Shown piece after piece: positions 35,843-45,800 of a stretch of DNA of 64,000 nucleotides. The DNA comes from Acinetobacter sp. SFB (GTDB lineage Bacteria > Pseudomonadota > Gammaproteobacteria > Pseudomonadales > Moraxellaceae): contig NZ_LSZH01000015.1 in assembly GCF_001647545.1 (NCBI RefSeq), positions 124,001-188,000 of the forward strand. The letters run 5' to 3'. The notes beneath the pieces are model-generated. The model was not told where the DNA came from. It worked only from the letters and a program-made list of their open reading frames with translations, and ran no database searches. Both the position numbers and the translations under genes were made by a program. Position 1 is the stretch's first letter, and every line of letters starts with the position of its first letter.

Positions 35843-36889
35843 ATGGCACATCAAATTGAAAAAATGGCTTATGTCGGAGACACCCCTTGGCATGGTCTTG
35901 GCAATCAGCTCGCGCAAAACCAGCCGATTGAAGTCTGGGCGAAGCAGGCAGGCATGGATTGGCGTATTGAATCATCCAATGTCAGCTACATGGCACAAAA
36001 TGAACGCGGGCAAAGCATCATCATGCCCTATGAAGAACAGCGCGTACTTTACCGCTCGGATACCCATGCACCTCTATCTGTGGTCAGTCAGCGTTATCAG
36101 GAAGTCCAGCCTGCTGAGGTATTGGAGTTCTACCGTGATCTAACTGAGCAATCAGGTTTTGAATTGGAAACAGCAGGCGTATTGAAAGGAGGTAAGAAAT
36201 TCTGGGCTTTGGCTAAAACTGGGCAGACTACAGCACTTAAAGGCAGGGATGTCAGTAATGGTTATATCTTGCTGGCAACGGGTTGTGATGGAACACTAGC
36301 GACTACGGCGCAATTCACCTCAATCCGTGTAGTCTGCAACAATACTTTGGCGATTGCGTTAAAAGGACAAAACAGCAGTGCAGGCGTGGTCAAAGTCCCG
36401 CACAGCACTCGCTTTGATGCAGATAAGATCAAGCAGCAGTTGGGAATTTCTGTCCGAGCATGGGATGAACATATGTATGAAATGAAACAGCTCAGTCAGC
36501 GTAAAGTGACTCAAAGCGAAGCAGCAGCTTATTTTGATGCCGTGTTTAACAATATTAGCTTGAGTCCAGCGGAACAGGATGAAGGCATTATTCAATTCTA
36601 CCGCAATGTCGCTACCCAAGCCAATTCAGCTACCAAAACTGACAAAAAGACGGAGCCGAATGGCCGTGCAATGTCTAAAGTCATGACTATGTTTAACGGG
36701 CATGGACGCGGGTCAGAACTGAGTTCAGCTAAAGATACCGCTTATGGTTTGTTATGCAGTATTACAGAATTTTCCGATCATGAACGTCGCGCCATGAGTC
36801 AGGATCATCGCCTAGATTCTGCATGGTTTGGTGCAGGTGCAGGACTCAAGCAGCGTGGGTTGGAACAGGCTTTACGCATGTTGTCGTAA
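35843..36889 (+). CDS. DUF932 (phage/plasmid-like) protein
   Basis: A 348-residue soluble protein with the DUF932 landmarks: MAYVGDTPWHGLGNQL at the start, WRIESSNVSYM, LYRSDTHAPLSVVSQRYQEVQP, GFELETAGVLKGGKKFWALA and FTSIRVVCNNTLAIAL. Members are carried by plasmids, prophages and integrative elements (for example YfjQ-like genes in E. coli cryptic prophages). The function is not established; a role around element replication or anti-defence is speculative. TAGGTACAGGAATT lies upstream of ATG. Confidence 0.85.
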   Translation: MAHQIEKMAYVGDTPWHGLGNQLAQNQPIEVWAKQAGMDWRIESSNVSYMAQNERGQSIIMPYEEQRVLYRSDTHAPLSVVSQRYQEVQPAEVLEFYRDLTEQSGFELETAGVLKGGKKFWALAKTGQTTALKGRDVSNGYILLATGCDGTLATTAQFTSIRVVCNNTLAIALKGQNSSAGVVKVPHSTRFDADKIKQQLGISVRAWDEHMYEMKQLSQRKVTQSEAAAYFDAVFNNISLSPAEQDEGIIQFYRNVATQANSATKTDKKTEPNGRAMSKVMTMFNGHGRGSELSSAKDTAYGLLCSITEFSDHERRAMSQDHRLDSAWFGAGAGLKQRGLEQALRMLS

Positions 36890-37083
36890 AACGGGTCTAG
36901 CCTTGCTGCTCAGGACTTCAAATTTAAAAGTGGATTTGTGTAGGGTACTTAACTGTAATTGTGGGATGCATAAATACCGTGGATTAGATGGAAATGGACA
37001 ACATAAGTTTCCGTAAAATTTTATGGGACTGCCCTATGATCTGAGCGAATACCCGCTCGCATCAATGATTAGGAGTAAACATC

Positions 37084-37314
37084 ATGAATGCGTTCACAGG
37101 TCAGACATTTCAGATGAATCAAATTATTAATATTAAAGAAGTAATTCAATTTACAAGTATTAGTCGGGCAAAGATCTATGAAATGATCAATGTAGATTCA
37201 AAGTACTATGATTCAAGCTTTCCAAAACCCGTACGCTTAAGTGAATCACGTATTGGGTGGGTGGCTTGGGAAGTGAATCAGTGGATTGAAGATAAGATAC
37301 AAAGTCGTGAATAA
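37084..37314 (+). CDS. alpA: AlpA-type helix-turn-helix regulator (excisionase-like)
   Basis: 76 residues; INIKEVIQFTSISRAKIYEM is a MerR/Xis-type helix-turn-helix, followed by FPKPVRLSESRIGWVAWEVN and QWIEDK, the standard AlpA pattern. AGGAGTAAACATC gives the start. In CP4-57 AlpA switches on the adjacent integrase and promotes excision. Here the integrase is 15 kb away, so it would act on the ends or on another promoter. Confidence 0.85.
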   Translation: MNAFTGQTFQMNQIINIKEVIQFTSISRAKIYEMINVDSKYYDSSFPKPVRLSESRIGWVAWEVNQWIEDKIQSRE

Positions 37315-37317
37315 AAT

Positions 37318-37340
37318 GGGAGCGAAAGCTCCCTTATTTC
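37318..37340 (+). terminator. Short terminator after alpA
   Basis: GGGAGC-GAAA-GCTCCC is followed by TTATTT. Confidence 0.65.
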
Positions 37341-37352
37341 ACACTTAATTTT

Positions 37353-37559
37353 TTATGCGCCACCAATAACAATTTCTTTTTTATCTGTAACTAGGTAATA
37401 ACTGAGAGCAATTTTTTTAAAAAGTAGATTATGTTGACAATGAGAACATGGCTTAATTATAGAATAAAAAGGTGAGTCTTTATGTTGAGAAAGTTCATCC
37501 ATGGCAGAGTTGAGGTAATCGTTATTGAGTTCATTTTTACATATAGGGCAAGCAGTCAT
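37353..37559 (-). CDS. Small CxxC zinc-binding protein (68 aa)
   Basis: It begins MTACPICKNELNND and has a second pair in KPCSHCQHNLLF; four cysteines in two CxxC knuckles suggest a treble-clef or zinc-ribbon fold. It is convergent with alpA. Upstream on the minus strand AAAGAAGATG gives a modest ribosome site. Function unknown. Confidence 0.5.
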   Translation of the reverse strand: MTACPICKNELNNDYLNSAMDELSQHKDSPFYSIIKPCSHCQHNLLFKKIALSYYLVTDKKEIVIGGA

Positions 37560-37679
37560 CTTCTTTTAATCTTTAACTAATTGTCTTATATTAGTTTTTA
37601 ATTAAATTTGTGGCAACCTTTGTTTATAATTTCTAGTACATGCTTATGGTGTACGTCTAAACTCTTTATATAAAAGATC

Positions 37680-38267
37680 ATGAATAAAACTATCAACTAT
37701 TACAATGAAAATGCTGATCAGTTCTTTGCAACAACTTATCAAGTTGATATGAGCAGTTTGTACCAATCATTTTTAAAATATCTACCAAGATACGCTTCTA
37801 TTCTCGATCTGGGCTGCGGCTCAGGTCGAGATGCGTTAGCTTTTAAAAATTTTGGTCATCAGGTAGAGGCAATTGATTATTCAGAGGTGCTCGTTGCAAA
37901 AGCCAAACAGCTCACGGGAATCAATGTAAGACAGCAAAGCTTCTACGAGCTGGATGAGCGAGATAAATATGATGGGCTTTGGGCATGTGCGTCGTTGTTG
38001 CACTGTGAGCGTGAATGTTTAGCTGATGTGATGCTAAGATTATTAAAAGCACTTAAAGTGAATGGTGTCTTGTATATGTCATTTAAGTATGGCGATGGTG
38101 ATCGAGAAAAAGATGGACGTGCATTTACGGATTTAAATGAACAGCAGGCGCAGGATTTGCTGGATCAGGTGATGGGCTTTCAATTATTAAAACAATGGAT
38201 CACTGTAGATCAAAGACTGGACCGAGAAGAAAAGTGGTTAAACCTGCTGTGGAAAAAGCATGCTTAA
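37680..38267 (+). CDS. TehB-like class I SAM methyltransferase, paired with an HNH nuclease
   Basis: 195 residues. Motif I is ILDLGCGSGRDALAF (about 41-55), then an acidic strand end VEAIDYS, and GLWACASLLHCER in the motif IV region. It is closest in pattern to small-molecule/TehB-type methyltransferases rather than to DNA methylases with DPPY. The stop overlaps the start of the HNH gene by 8 bp, so translation is coupled. The pair is likely the first cargo module of the island. Whether it acts on DNA as a restriction-modification pair is doubtful without a target motif. Confidence 0.75.
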   Translation: MNKTINYYNENADQFFATTYQVDMSSLYQSFLKYLPRYASILDLGCGSGRDALAFKNFGHQVEAIDYSEVLVAKAKQLTGINVRQQSFYELDERDKYDGLWACASLLHCERECLADVMLRLLKALKVNGVLYMSFKYGDGDREKDGRAFTDLNEQQAQDLLDQVMGFQLLKQWITVDQRLDREEKWLNLLWKKHA

Positions 38268-39273
38268 TTTAGTCCCAACTGCTCAAGAGCAATTAAAGTT
38301 TTTGAAAAATATTCAGCTGATTTTGCAATCTGGCAGTTTTAGTAGCACCTATAAGTTTGCTTTACTTATTAGCCTAAGCAGATTAGCTATTGAGAAGGGA
38401 CAGGATTCAGGTGAAGGTCTAGCGCTAGAGTATGGGGATATTGCTGAGAAATTTATTGAGCTGTATTGGAAGCAAGCAGTTCCTTATACGTTTAATGAGG
38501 GCAGCAAGCTAATACTTAATCAGAATAATGGTAAACAAGCGGCAATTGTAAATAGAATCATTTCGCTGAGGCAGGCTTATGCATCACTCGGCTTGCTGCG
38601 CCGTGATTCCTTGGTATGGTTTAGTTTATTGAAAGATGTAGCAAGAACTGTAAAAGAAATGCCAGTGCGCTATCTGCAAAATATAAGCGGTCAAAATTTC
38701 GAATTCTTATATAGGCTTGAGAAGTGTGGAAAGCAGTTGATCCTTTTGCCGCAGGTTATGTATTGCTTAAGACAGTTCAGTGAAATTATTGAGGAGTTAT
38801 GCCAGAAGCGCTGGATCGACTACATCCGTAAGAATAGCAACAATGCGCCAATTCTGAATAAATTGCCGAACCTCGAACAATTTATGTTTGAGCCCAACCG
38901 GAATCAGCTTAATGCAGTAGCCCATATTTTGGTAGAATTACAAGAGTGCAGATGCTTCTATTGCAATAAGTCAATGAAAAAAGGCAATTATGCCGTTGAT
39001 CACTTTATACCGTGGTCTATGTATCCATCGGATACAGGGCATAATTTCGTGTTAGCAGATGCGAGTTGTAATTCTAAGAAGAGTAATTTTCTTGCCACAG
39101 ATGAGTTTTTACATAAATGGCAGGAACGTAATCACACTCAGGATTTGGTCATTATAGATCGGATATCTGTACTGGGCTTTCTCACAGATAAGGATAGATC
39201 ACATAAGGTTGCAGAATGGGCATATGCTCAAGCAGAAGAAAATGGCTATTTGCTATGGTCCAATAAGCTGTAA
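38260..39273 (+). CDS. HNH endonuclease
   Basis: 337 residues. The HNH/treble-clef module is near the C-terminus: CRCFYCNKSM, then YAVDHFIPWSMY (catalytic His) and ADASCNSKKSNFL (Asn and second Cys pair). The N-terminal 230 residues are helical with no known motif. Translationally coupled to the methyltransferase. Predicted function is DNA cleavage in a defence or element-competition module. It ends 4 bp from the convergent PD-(D/E)xK gene. Confidence 0.8.
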   Translation: MLNLVPTAQEQLKFLKNIQLILQSGSFSSTYKFALLISLSRLAIEKGQDSGEGLALEYGDIAEKFIELYWKQAVPYTFNEGSKLILNQNNGKQAAIVNRIISLRQAYASLGLLRRDSLVWFSLLKDVARTVKEMPVRYLQNISGQNFEFLYRLEKCGKQLILLPQVMYCLRQFSEIIEELCQKRWIDYIRKNSNNAPILNKLPNLEQFMFEPNRNQLNAVAHILVELQECRCFYCNKSMKKGNYAVDHFIPWSMYPSDTGHNFVLADASCNSKKSNFLATDEFLHKWQERNHTQDLVIIDRISVLGFLTDKDRSHKVAEWAYAQAEENGYLLWSNKL

Positions 39274-39277
39274 GTAT

Positions 39278-41188
39278 CTACATATATGTCGAGTATCGAT
39301 CTATAAACAGTTGATGGTCATAAAACTTTAAGAAAGGTTTAAGAGCCAAGTAAATATCTTCTTTCAACTTAATATCTATCCATGATTCATCCGAATAAAT
39401 ACATTCAGCCATAGCTCTGAAGATATGTTCAATTTCTTGGTTATTCATTAAAAACTCTTCATTTTTTACTCTTTTCTGAAGCGCTGTTAAAAGTTCTTTA
39501 AAATTTGAAAATTGTTCATTATAAAAATCAAGTTTTGATGAAATATATGAAAAATATCCCTTCGCATTTTCGACCAAAGGGATTAGGCATAGGTACAATT
39601 GAGCTATTTCATTGACAGTGAAATAGGCACGATTACTTTTAGGGGAAATATAAAAACTTTGTAGAACATCGATAGTCTTCAATATGCCTTGGGTTCGATA
39701 GTGGTGATCTTTTAATAATGAAAACTTACGAATATCTCTAATATAACCATAACTTTCTAAATCTTGAATATTTTGAACTTTTCTTGCGGAACTAAAGTAA
39801 AAAAACAAACTTTTCTTTCTATTCCAAGCAATTACTTTGGGAATGAGCTGGTTTATTAACCATTCAAATGATGTTTGACAAGGCCACCATTTTTCTTCAG
39901 ATACAGGGATTTTGCTGAGAGGAGGTTGCCACAATAAAGTAAGTTCATCGGTATCATTGATGCCTTCTATATTTTCTGCCCAAAACATACCATGATAAAC
40001 ATCTTCTATAGGTTTTCCTCTTTCTCCAGTGTAAAGCTGTATGAAATTTCTAGATGCTGAAAAAATATGCCATTCAGTATTGCCTTTATCTACATCATGG
40101 GCATTCGTAAATTTAATCAGTAAGTCCCAAATTTCCTTCGGCAAAGCAAATAAGGCGATATAAGTTTGACCATGCCATGTAATAAAGGGAAAGTTATGAG
40201 AAGCCCATTCATTTTCAATTTTTTGTATTGCTGCTAGATAAGCTTGCGTGAGATTATCTGCGACCTCAATAAGTTGCTGTATAGCTGCATTAGGTAGGTT
40301 AAATCGACAATTTTGTAAATCAATGATCTCAGAGTGGGCTATATCTTTACCAACATAAAATGGTCTATAGCGAGAGTTGATAGGTTGTCCTAAGTTTCCT
40401 AAAAAATTTTCTAACATCCATTTATTTTCTAGAATAACACTTACCCCGTGAGCATCATGAGTTTTAATCGTAAGATTGGCAGAGCCGACATGGTTTTCTG
40501 TGGGTAAAAGAGCTGAAATTTCTACCCATTTTTTTTTAATTTTCCAAATACCATCTTCAGAATATGTTTCATCAAAGTCAGAATAATTTATTGAAGAAAA
40601 ATGTAGAAATTCATCAGCGGCACCTCTATGGTTTTTGACTGGATCAATTAAGGCTTTATGTAGTGTTGAGATAAAGTGGGTTCTAAGCATCCATTCATTA
40701 TAAAATCGGCTTTCTGGTGCCATCGGAAAGAATTTGCTGACAATATCTGGATAAGGTTGAGATTTTATTGTTAGCGTTACGCCAGTCCATAGTTCTGCCT
40801 CAATTCCTAAGCAATGTAGTTCATGATGAATTTCATCCCATTTTTTTCGAATATTTCTTGGTAAATCTTCTTGGGCAAGGATAATGACATATTTTTTTAT
40901 ATTAGAGATTAAGTCATTTTGCTTGAACTTTTTTACAGTGTTGCCTAATTCTTGAGTCGATAATTTTTTCCAACATTTACATTCATATGCAGCAAGTTTG
41001 TTAGAGGATTTCACAATATTTGCGCATATATCAAGTCCTCCTTGGTAGTACCCATTGCCTGCTATTCGATGAACATTTGTCAATTCTTTATCTTTATATA
41101 GCAACCATTCGCAATATTGCTCAAATTGTTCACTTGAAAGTTGCGAGAATGGTAAAGTTGTAGCATCAAACGGGATGTAATTTTTCAT
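39278..41188 (-). CDS. PD-(D/E)xK nuclease-domain protein with large unknown C-terminal region
   Basis: 636 residues. The N-terminus has the Mrr-type restriction fold: LSSEQFEQYCEWLLYKDKEL, then GGLDICANIV with Asp53 and YECKCWKK with Glu69 and Lys71, the D...ExK set. The other 540 residues are unassigned and contain long mixed helix/strand regions; no helicase or ATPase motif is visible. It ends with TAG. It is divergent from the SEFIR gene (238-bp shared upstream region) and so may belong to the same system. Very AT-rich. Predicted role: DNA-cleaving effector in phage defence. Confidence 0.65.
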   Translation of the reverse strand: MKNYIPFDATTLPFSQLSSEQFEQYCEWLLYKDKELTNVHRIAGNGYYQGGLDICANIVKSSNKLAAYECKCWKKLSTQELGNTVKKFKQNDLISNIKKYVIILAQEDLPRNIRKKWDEIHHELHCLGIEAELWTGVTLTIKSQPYPDIVSKFFPMAPESRFYNEWMLRTHFISTLHKALIDPVKNHRGAADEFLHFSSINYSDFDETYSEDGIWKIKKKWVEISALLPTENHVGSANLTIKTHDAHGVSVILENKWMLENFLGNLGQPINSRYRPFYVGKDIAHSEIIDLQNCRFNLPNAAIQQLIEVADNLTQAYLAAIQKIENEWASHNFPFITWHGQTYIALFALPKEIWDLLIKFTNAHDVDKGNTEWHIFSASRNFIQLYTGERGKPIEDVYHGMFWAENIEGINDTDELTLLWQPPLSKIPVSEEKWWPCQTSFEWLINQLIPKVIAWNRKKSLFFYFSSARKVQNIQDLESYGYIRDIRKFSLLKDHHYRTQGILKTIDVLQSFYISPKSNRAYFTVNEIAQLYLCLIPLVENAKGYFSYISSKLDFYNEQFSNFKELLTALQKRVKNEEFLMNNQEIEHIFRAMAECIYSDESWIDIKLKEDIYLALKPFLKFYDHQLFIDRYSTYM

Positions 41189-41426
41189 AAATTAAAATTA
41201 AGTCGATTAAATTTTACTTTTGAGTATTAAATTTTAAAGACCATCATATTTTATTTTCAACGGATTCTAAACTATTTTAAATCCTAATTATTTGATAGTG
41301 CTTATAACTTAAGTTTAAAAATTAACGACTTCTATAATCTATTGAATACTATTGTTTATTTAATTGTTTTTGCGCTTAAAGAATAGTAAGTTGATTGAAG
41401 TTTGGATAAAAAGAGAAAAATTTTTC

Positions 41427-42890
41427 ATGTCTGCGCCAAAGTTATTTATTTCCTATAGTTGGACTTCTACTGAGCATGAGGATTGGGTTCTGAGGTTAGC
41501 TCATGATTTAACAGAGTCAGGTGTAGATGTTAAATTTGATAAATGGGATTTAAAAGAAGGGCAAGATCCTTATTACTTTATGGAACAAATGGTTGCAGAT
41601 GAGACTATTGCTAAAGTCATTATGATTTGTGATCAAAAATATAAAAGTCGAGCTGATGACAGGGAAAAAGGGGTTGGTATTGAAACGCAGATTATTTCTT
41701 CAAAAATTTATAATGAGGTTAAGCAAACGAAATTTGTAGCTGTTATTGCAGAGGTTGATGATAACGGGAACCCTTTTATACCAGTATATTACTCGGGAAG
41801 AATCCATATTGATTTGAGTAATGATGATAAATATACGCAAAATTTTGAACAGTTAATACGATGGGTATTTGATAAACCCTTGCATCAAAGACCACAGCTA
41901 GGTAAGCCACCACAATATATTTTAGAAGAAAAAGTTTCTTTGCTTGGGATTGATGCACTAGCAAGGCGATGTATAGATTTGCTCAAGAGAGGAAAGCCCA
42001 ATGCTCAAGGAGCGATAAATGAATATTTTGATACATTATTAGAGAATTTAAATAGATTTAAATTAGAGTATTCTGATGATTTAGAACCAGTTGATCATGC
42101 AACATTAATTTTTAATAGAATTGAAGAGTTTAAGCAACCTCTAGAACAAATTATTAGAGTGCTATATACAATCGCTTCACATGCTGCAACTGAGGATAGT
42201 ATGTTAACTCTTCATCGTTTTTTTGAGGGAATGTCACAATATTTCTATCCAGATTCAAATGGAAAAACGAGCTATAGCTATAGAGAGTGGGATTTTGATT
42301 TTTATAAATTTATTGCACATGAACTATTTCTCTATACATTAGCAATTTTTATAAAAATGGAAAAATTCTCTATAATTTCATTTTTACTAAACCACCCTTA
42401 TTATTGTTATAGGGGATCTAGCCGATCAAAAAAGATCAAGCAATTTGACTTTTTAAATGAAGATATTGAATCTCTTAAATTTTACTTTTCAGAAGTTGAG
42501 GGGAAAAACTGGTATTCATCATTTGCTGAGCTTATTAAAAGAAGATTTTCAATAAAATTTATAGGACTGGATCGTTTATGTCAGGCAGACTTTATTTGTT
42601 ATTTAAATTTGATGTCTAAAAATATAGAAAGTAGTCGTTATGATTATTGGAATCCGACCTTGCAGCTATATCATGATGGACATGATTCTTATGAAATTTT
42701 TGCCAAATCTATTTCAAAGAAATACTGTGAAAAAATACTGCCATTATTAAATATTAATGCAACTTCTAATTTAAAAGAGTTATTGGAAAAACTATCTAAT
42801 AATCCAGATATGATTCCAAGAGTAGGAGAATGGGGGAAGTTACCTATTAAGCGATTGTCCAATTATGACCTACTTTTAACCTTACCTTAA
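41427..42890 (+). CDS. SEFIR-domain (TIR-like) protein, predicted defence effector or signalling component
   Basis: 487 residues. Residues about 5-150 form a SEFIR domain: KLFISYSWTSTEHEDWVLRL, then DVKFDKWDLKEGQDPYYFME, AKVIMICDQKYKSRAD, and GVGIETQIISSKIYNE. The downstream 330 residues are helical and unassigned. Bacterial SEFIR/TIR proteins can hydrolyse NAD+ and trigger abortive infection. ATG 41427 begins the conserved domain almost at once; the longer upstream frame begins with a non-ATG codon. The next gene, an Avs-like STAND NTPase, starts 9 bp after the stop, so the two form an operon. Confidence 0.8.
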   Translation: MSAPKLFISYSWTSTEHEDWVLRLAHDLTESGVDVKFDKWDLKEGQDPYYFMEQMVADETIAKVIMICDQKYKSRADDREKGVGIETQIISSKIYNEVKQTKFVAVIAEVDDNGNPFIPVYYSGRIHIDLSNDDKYTQNFEQLIRWVFDKPLHQRPQLGKPPQYILEEKVSLLGIDALARRCIDLLKRGKPNAQGAINEYFDTLLENLNRFKLEYSDDLEPVDHATLIFNRIEEFKQPLEQIIRVLYTIASHAATEDSMLTLHRFFEGMSQYFYPDSNGKTSYSYREWDFDFYKFIAHELFLYTLAIFIKMEKFSIISFLLNHPYYCYRGSSRSKKIKQFDFLNEDIESLKFYFSEVEGKNWYSSFAELIKRRFSIKFIGLDRLCQADFICYLNLMSKNIESSRYDYWNPTLQLYHDGHDSYEIFAKSISKKYCEKILPLLNINATSNLKELLEKLSNNPDMIPRVGEWGKLPIKRLSNYDLLLTLP

Positions 42891-42899
42891 TTTTTAGAT

Positions 42900-45800
42900 A
42901 TGCCAGAATTAAATTTTTCAAATATAAGAACTTTTGACGGTAGTAAAGATGGTGGATTTGAAGAGTTGATCTGCCAGTTGGCTCATCTGTGTCCTCCCGC
43001 AAATGCTCGAACCTTTGAAAGGAAAGAGGGGGCTGGTGGAGATGCTGGTGTAGAGTGTTATTGGATACTTGATGATGGTACAGAACATGCTTGGTAGGCT
43101 AAATACTTTTTAGAGAATATTGATGATTCTCAATGGACTCAAATTAGTGATTCAGTTTTAACAGCATTGGATAAACATCCCAATATCACAAATTATTATG
43201 TTTGTATTCCTCAAGATTTACCAGATAGCCGAAAAATGGGGCGTGGAGGAAAGCAGGTCGTAAGTGCCAGAGATAAATGGAATATTCATTGCAATAAATG
43301 GGAAAAGGAAGCTCTAAAAAGAAATATGCAGGTAAATTTCCATTTTTGGGGGAAGCATGAAATTTTATTAATGTTAAGCCAACGGGATAATCCATTGTTT
43401 AATGGACGAGCAAGATATTGGTTTGATGAATTAATCCTAACTAAAGATATTTTTGAAAAAATCATTAACAGGTCTAGGTTTTCCTTAGGTGATCGTTTTA
43501 CGCCAGAATTTCATGTGGATCTACCTATAGCTAAAATATTTGAGGGCTTAGGACGAACAAAAGAATATACAGAATTATTGAACTATAATGTGTATGAGTG
43601 GCTTTCCATAGTTGGTGAGGTTGAAAAATCTATTTTACGTTTGGAAAGTTGTGATAAAAATTATTTTAAATATTTAGTTGAAAATATAAGTTATCAAGAT
43701 AAATGGAATTTAATAAATACTACTATTAAAGACCTAAAAAATAGTTTGAAAAATAAAGATTGGTTCTCTAAGTTAGAGATATATGTTTCAGTATTGACTG
43801 AAATTCAAGAATTTTGTTCTGAACTTGTTAAAATTTATCATATTGCTTCTGATTATAAAAAAACTGTAGAAACCGTAAGAATACATCAAAGTGATATTTA
43901 TAAATTTAGTGATATAACAAATAAACTATTGAATTTTCTTATAGATAAAATTACTCAAGCTGCTTATACAAGGCAGTTTTTATTACATGGTGATGCTGGG
44001 AATGGTAAGTCTCATATGTTGTGTGATATTGCTTTAACGAGAATGGGTAAGGGATTATCTACAGTATTTATGTTAGGGCAGCATTACCAAGGTGGTAATC
44101 CATTAGATTTTTTAAAAAGAGAATTAGATTTAGCAACAATAGATGATAGTACACTTTTAGGAGCATTGGATGCTTGTGGAGAAGCAGATAAGTCTAATCT
44201 TCTGATTATAATTGATGCAATTAATGAGGGGCGGTTTAGTCGAGATTGGAATGACTGGTTGATCAGCTTTTTTCATCAAATTAGCCAATATCCACATATA
44301 AGTATAGTTGTCAGTTGTAGATCTACCTATCTTAATTATATATTTCCTGAAGATTTAAGAAGTAATATTACTCAACAAGAACACAATGGATTTAAAGGGT
44401 TTGAACATAGAGCTGCTTCGATTTATCTAAATAGACAGGGGATTGTTAAGCCATCTGTACCTATATTAGCTCCTGAGTACACGAATCCCCTTTTTCTTAA
44501 GACATGCTGTAAAGCAATAAAACAAGCAGGTCTGAGTGAGTTTCCTAAAGGGTTACATGGAATAGTAAATATTTTTGAGTTTTATATTCAAAGTGCTCAA
44601 AATAAGATTTCTAAAGTTAAGGGATATAGACCGCATGAAAAGGTTGTTTATAATGCCTTACTGCGGTTAGCAGAAAAACTCTTTCCAGAAAATGTTTATG
44701 GGTTAAAATTTGAAGAAGCATTTGAATTAATTAATAGTGTAGACTCGCGTAATGGTTCAGGTGAATATTTATATGATTTGATGCTAGAAGAAGGGCTGAT
44801 ATCTGAAGATATTGAGTATAATAGAGCAGATGGTCAAACGAATTCTGATGTGGTGGTTCGTTTTACTTTTGAAAGGTTTAGTGATTACTTAATTGCTATT
44901 AGTATAATGGCTGGCATACAAAGTATTCCTGAACTAGAAGCAGCACTTTATGAAAATTATAACTTTCAACTTCTAAAATCAAAACAGAACAGCTTTAAAT
45001 TTTTAGGCATCTGGTCTGCACTTAATATTATCATAGCTGATAAATTTAAAACTGAGTTGATTGACCATTTTCCTATTGAAACTCTAAACTATTATTTTTT
45101 CGAAGAGATTTTTGTTAAGACTCTAATAAGTCGAAGCACAAGTTCATTCACTGATAGAACAATAGAAATTTTTAACCAAATTCCTAATAAGTGTTATGAA
45201 AATCATAGGATAAATATTTTATTTGCATTAGCAACAGAACCTACTCATAAATTGAATGCAGTTTTCTTAAATGATTGGCTTAAAAATATGTCTCTCTCTT
45301 CAAGAGATTCTTATTGGTCAACTTATGTGGCATATGCTGATGAAGTTGAAGAGGAACATGAAACAGAGTCCAACCTTAGAGCATTAATCGAATGGGCTTT
45401 GAGTAAAGAGATTTCTTTAGCAGAAGAAGAACGTCTATACCTATGTTCTATAACATTAACTTGGATAACATCAACTACAAATAGAAAGTTACGAGATGAA
45501 GTAACTAAGGCAGTTGCCCATTTACTATGCTTTATTCCAGAGGAAATAATCTTATTTCTTGAAAACTTCTATGAAATAAATGATCCTTATATTAATGAAA
45601 GAGTTTACGCTATTGTCTATGGGGTCTTAACAAATCTTCAAAATAACTCTTATACATCTAAAATAAGCCAATGGATTTTTGAACATCACTTCAAAGATAA
45701 ATATCCATATCCACATATTCTATTAAGGGACTATATTGTCAGTATATTGCTGTATGCAGAACATAAAAAAAGTCTTCCTACTGATATAAAAAGGGAATCT

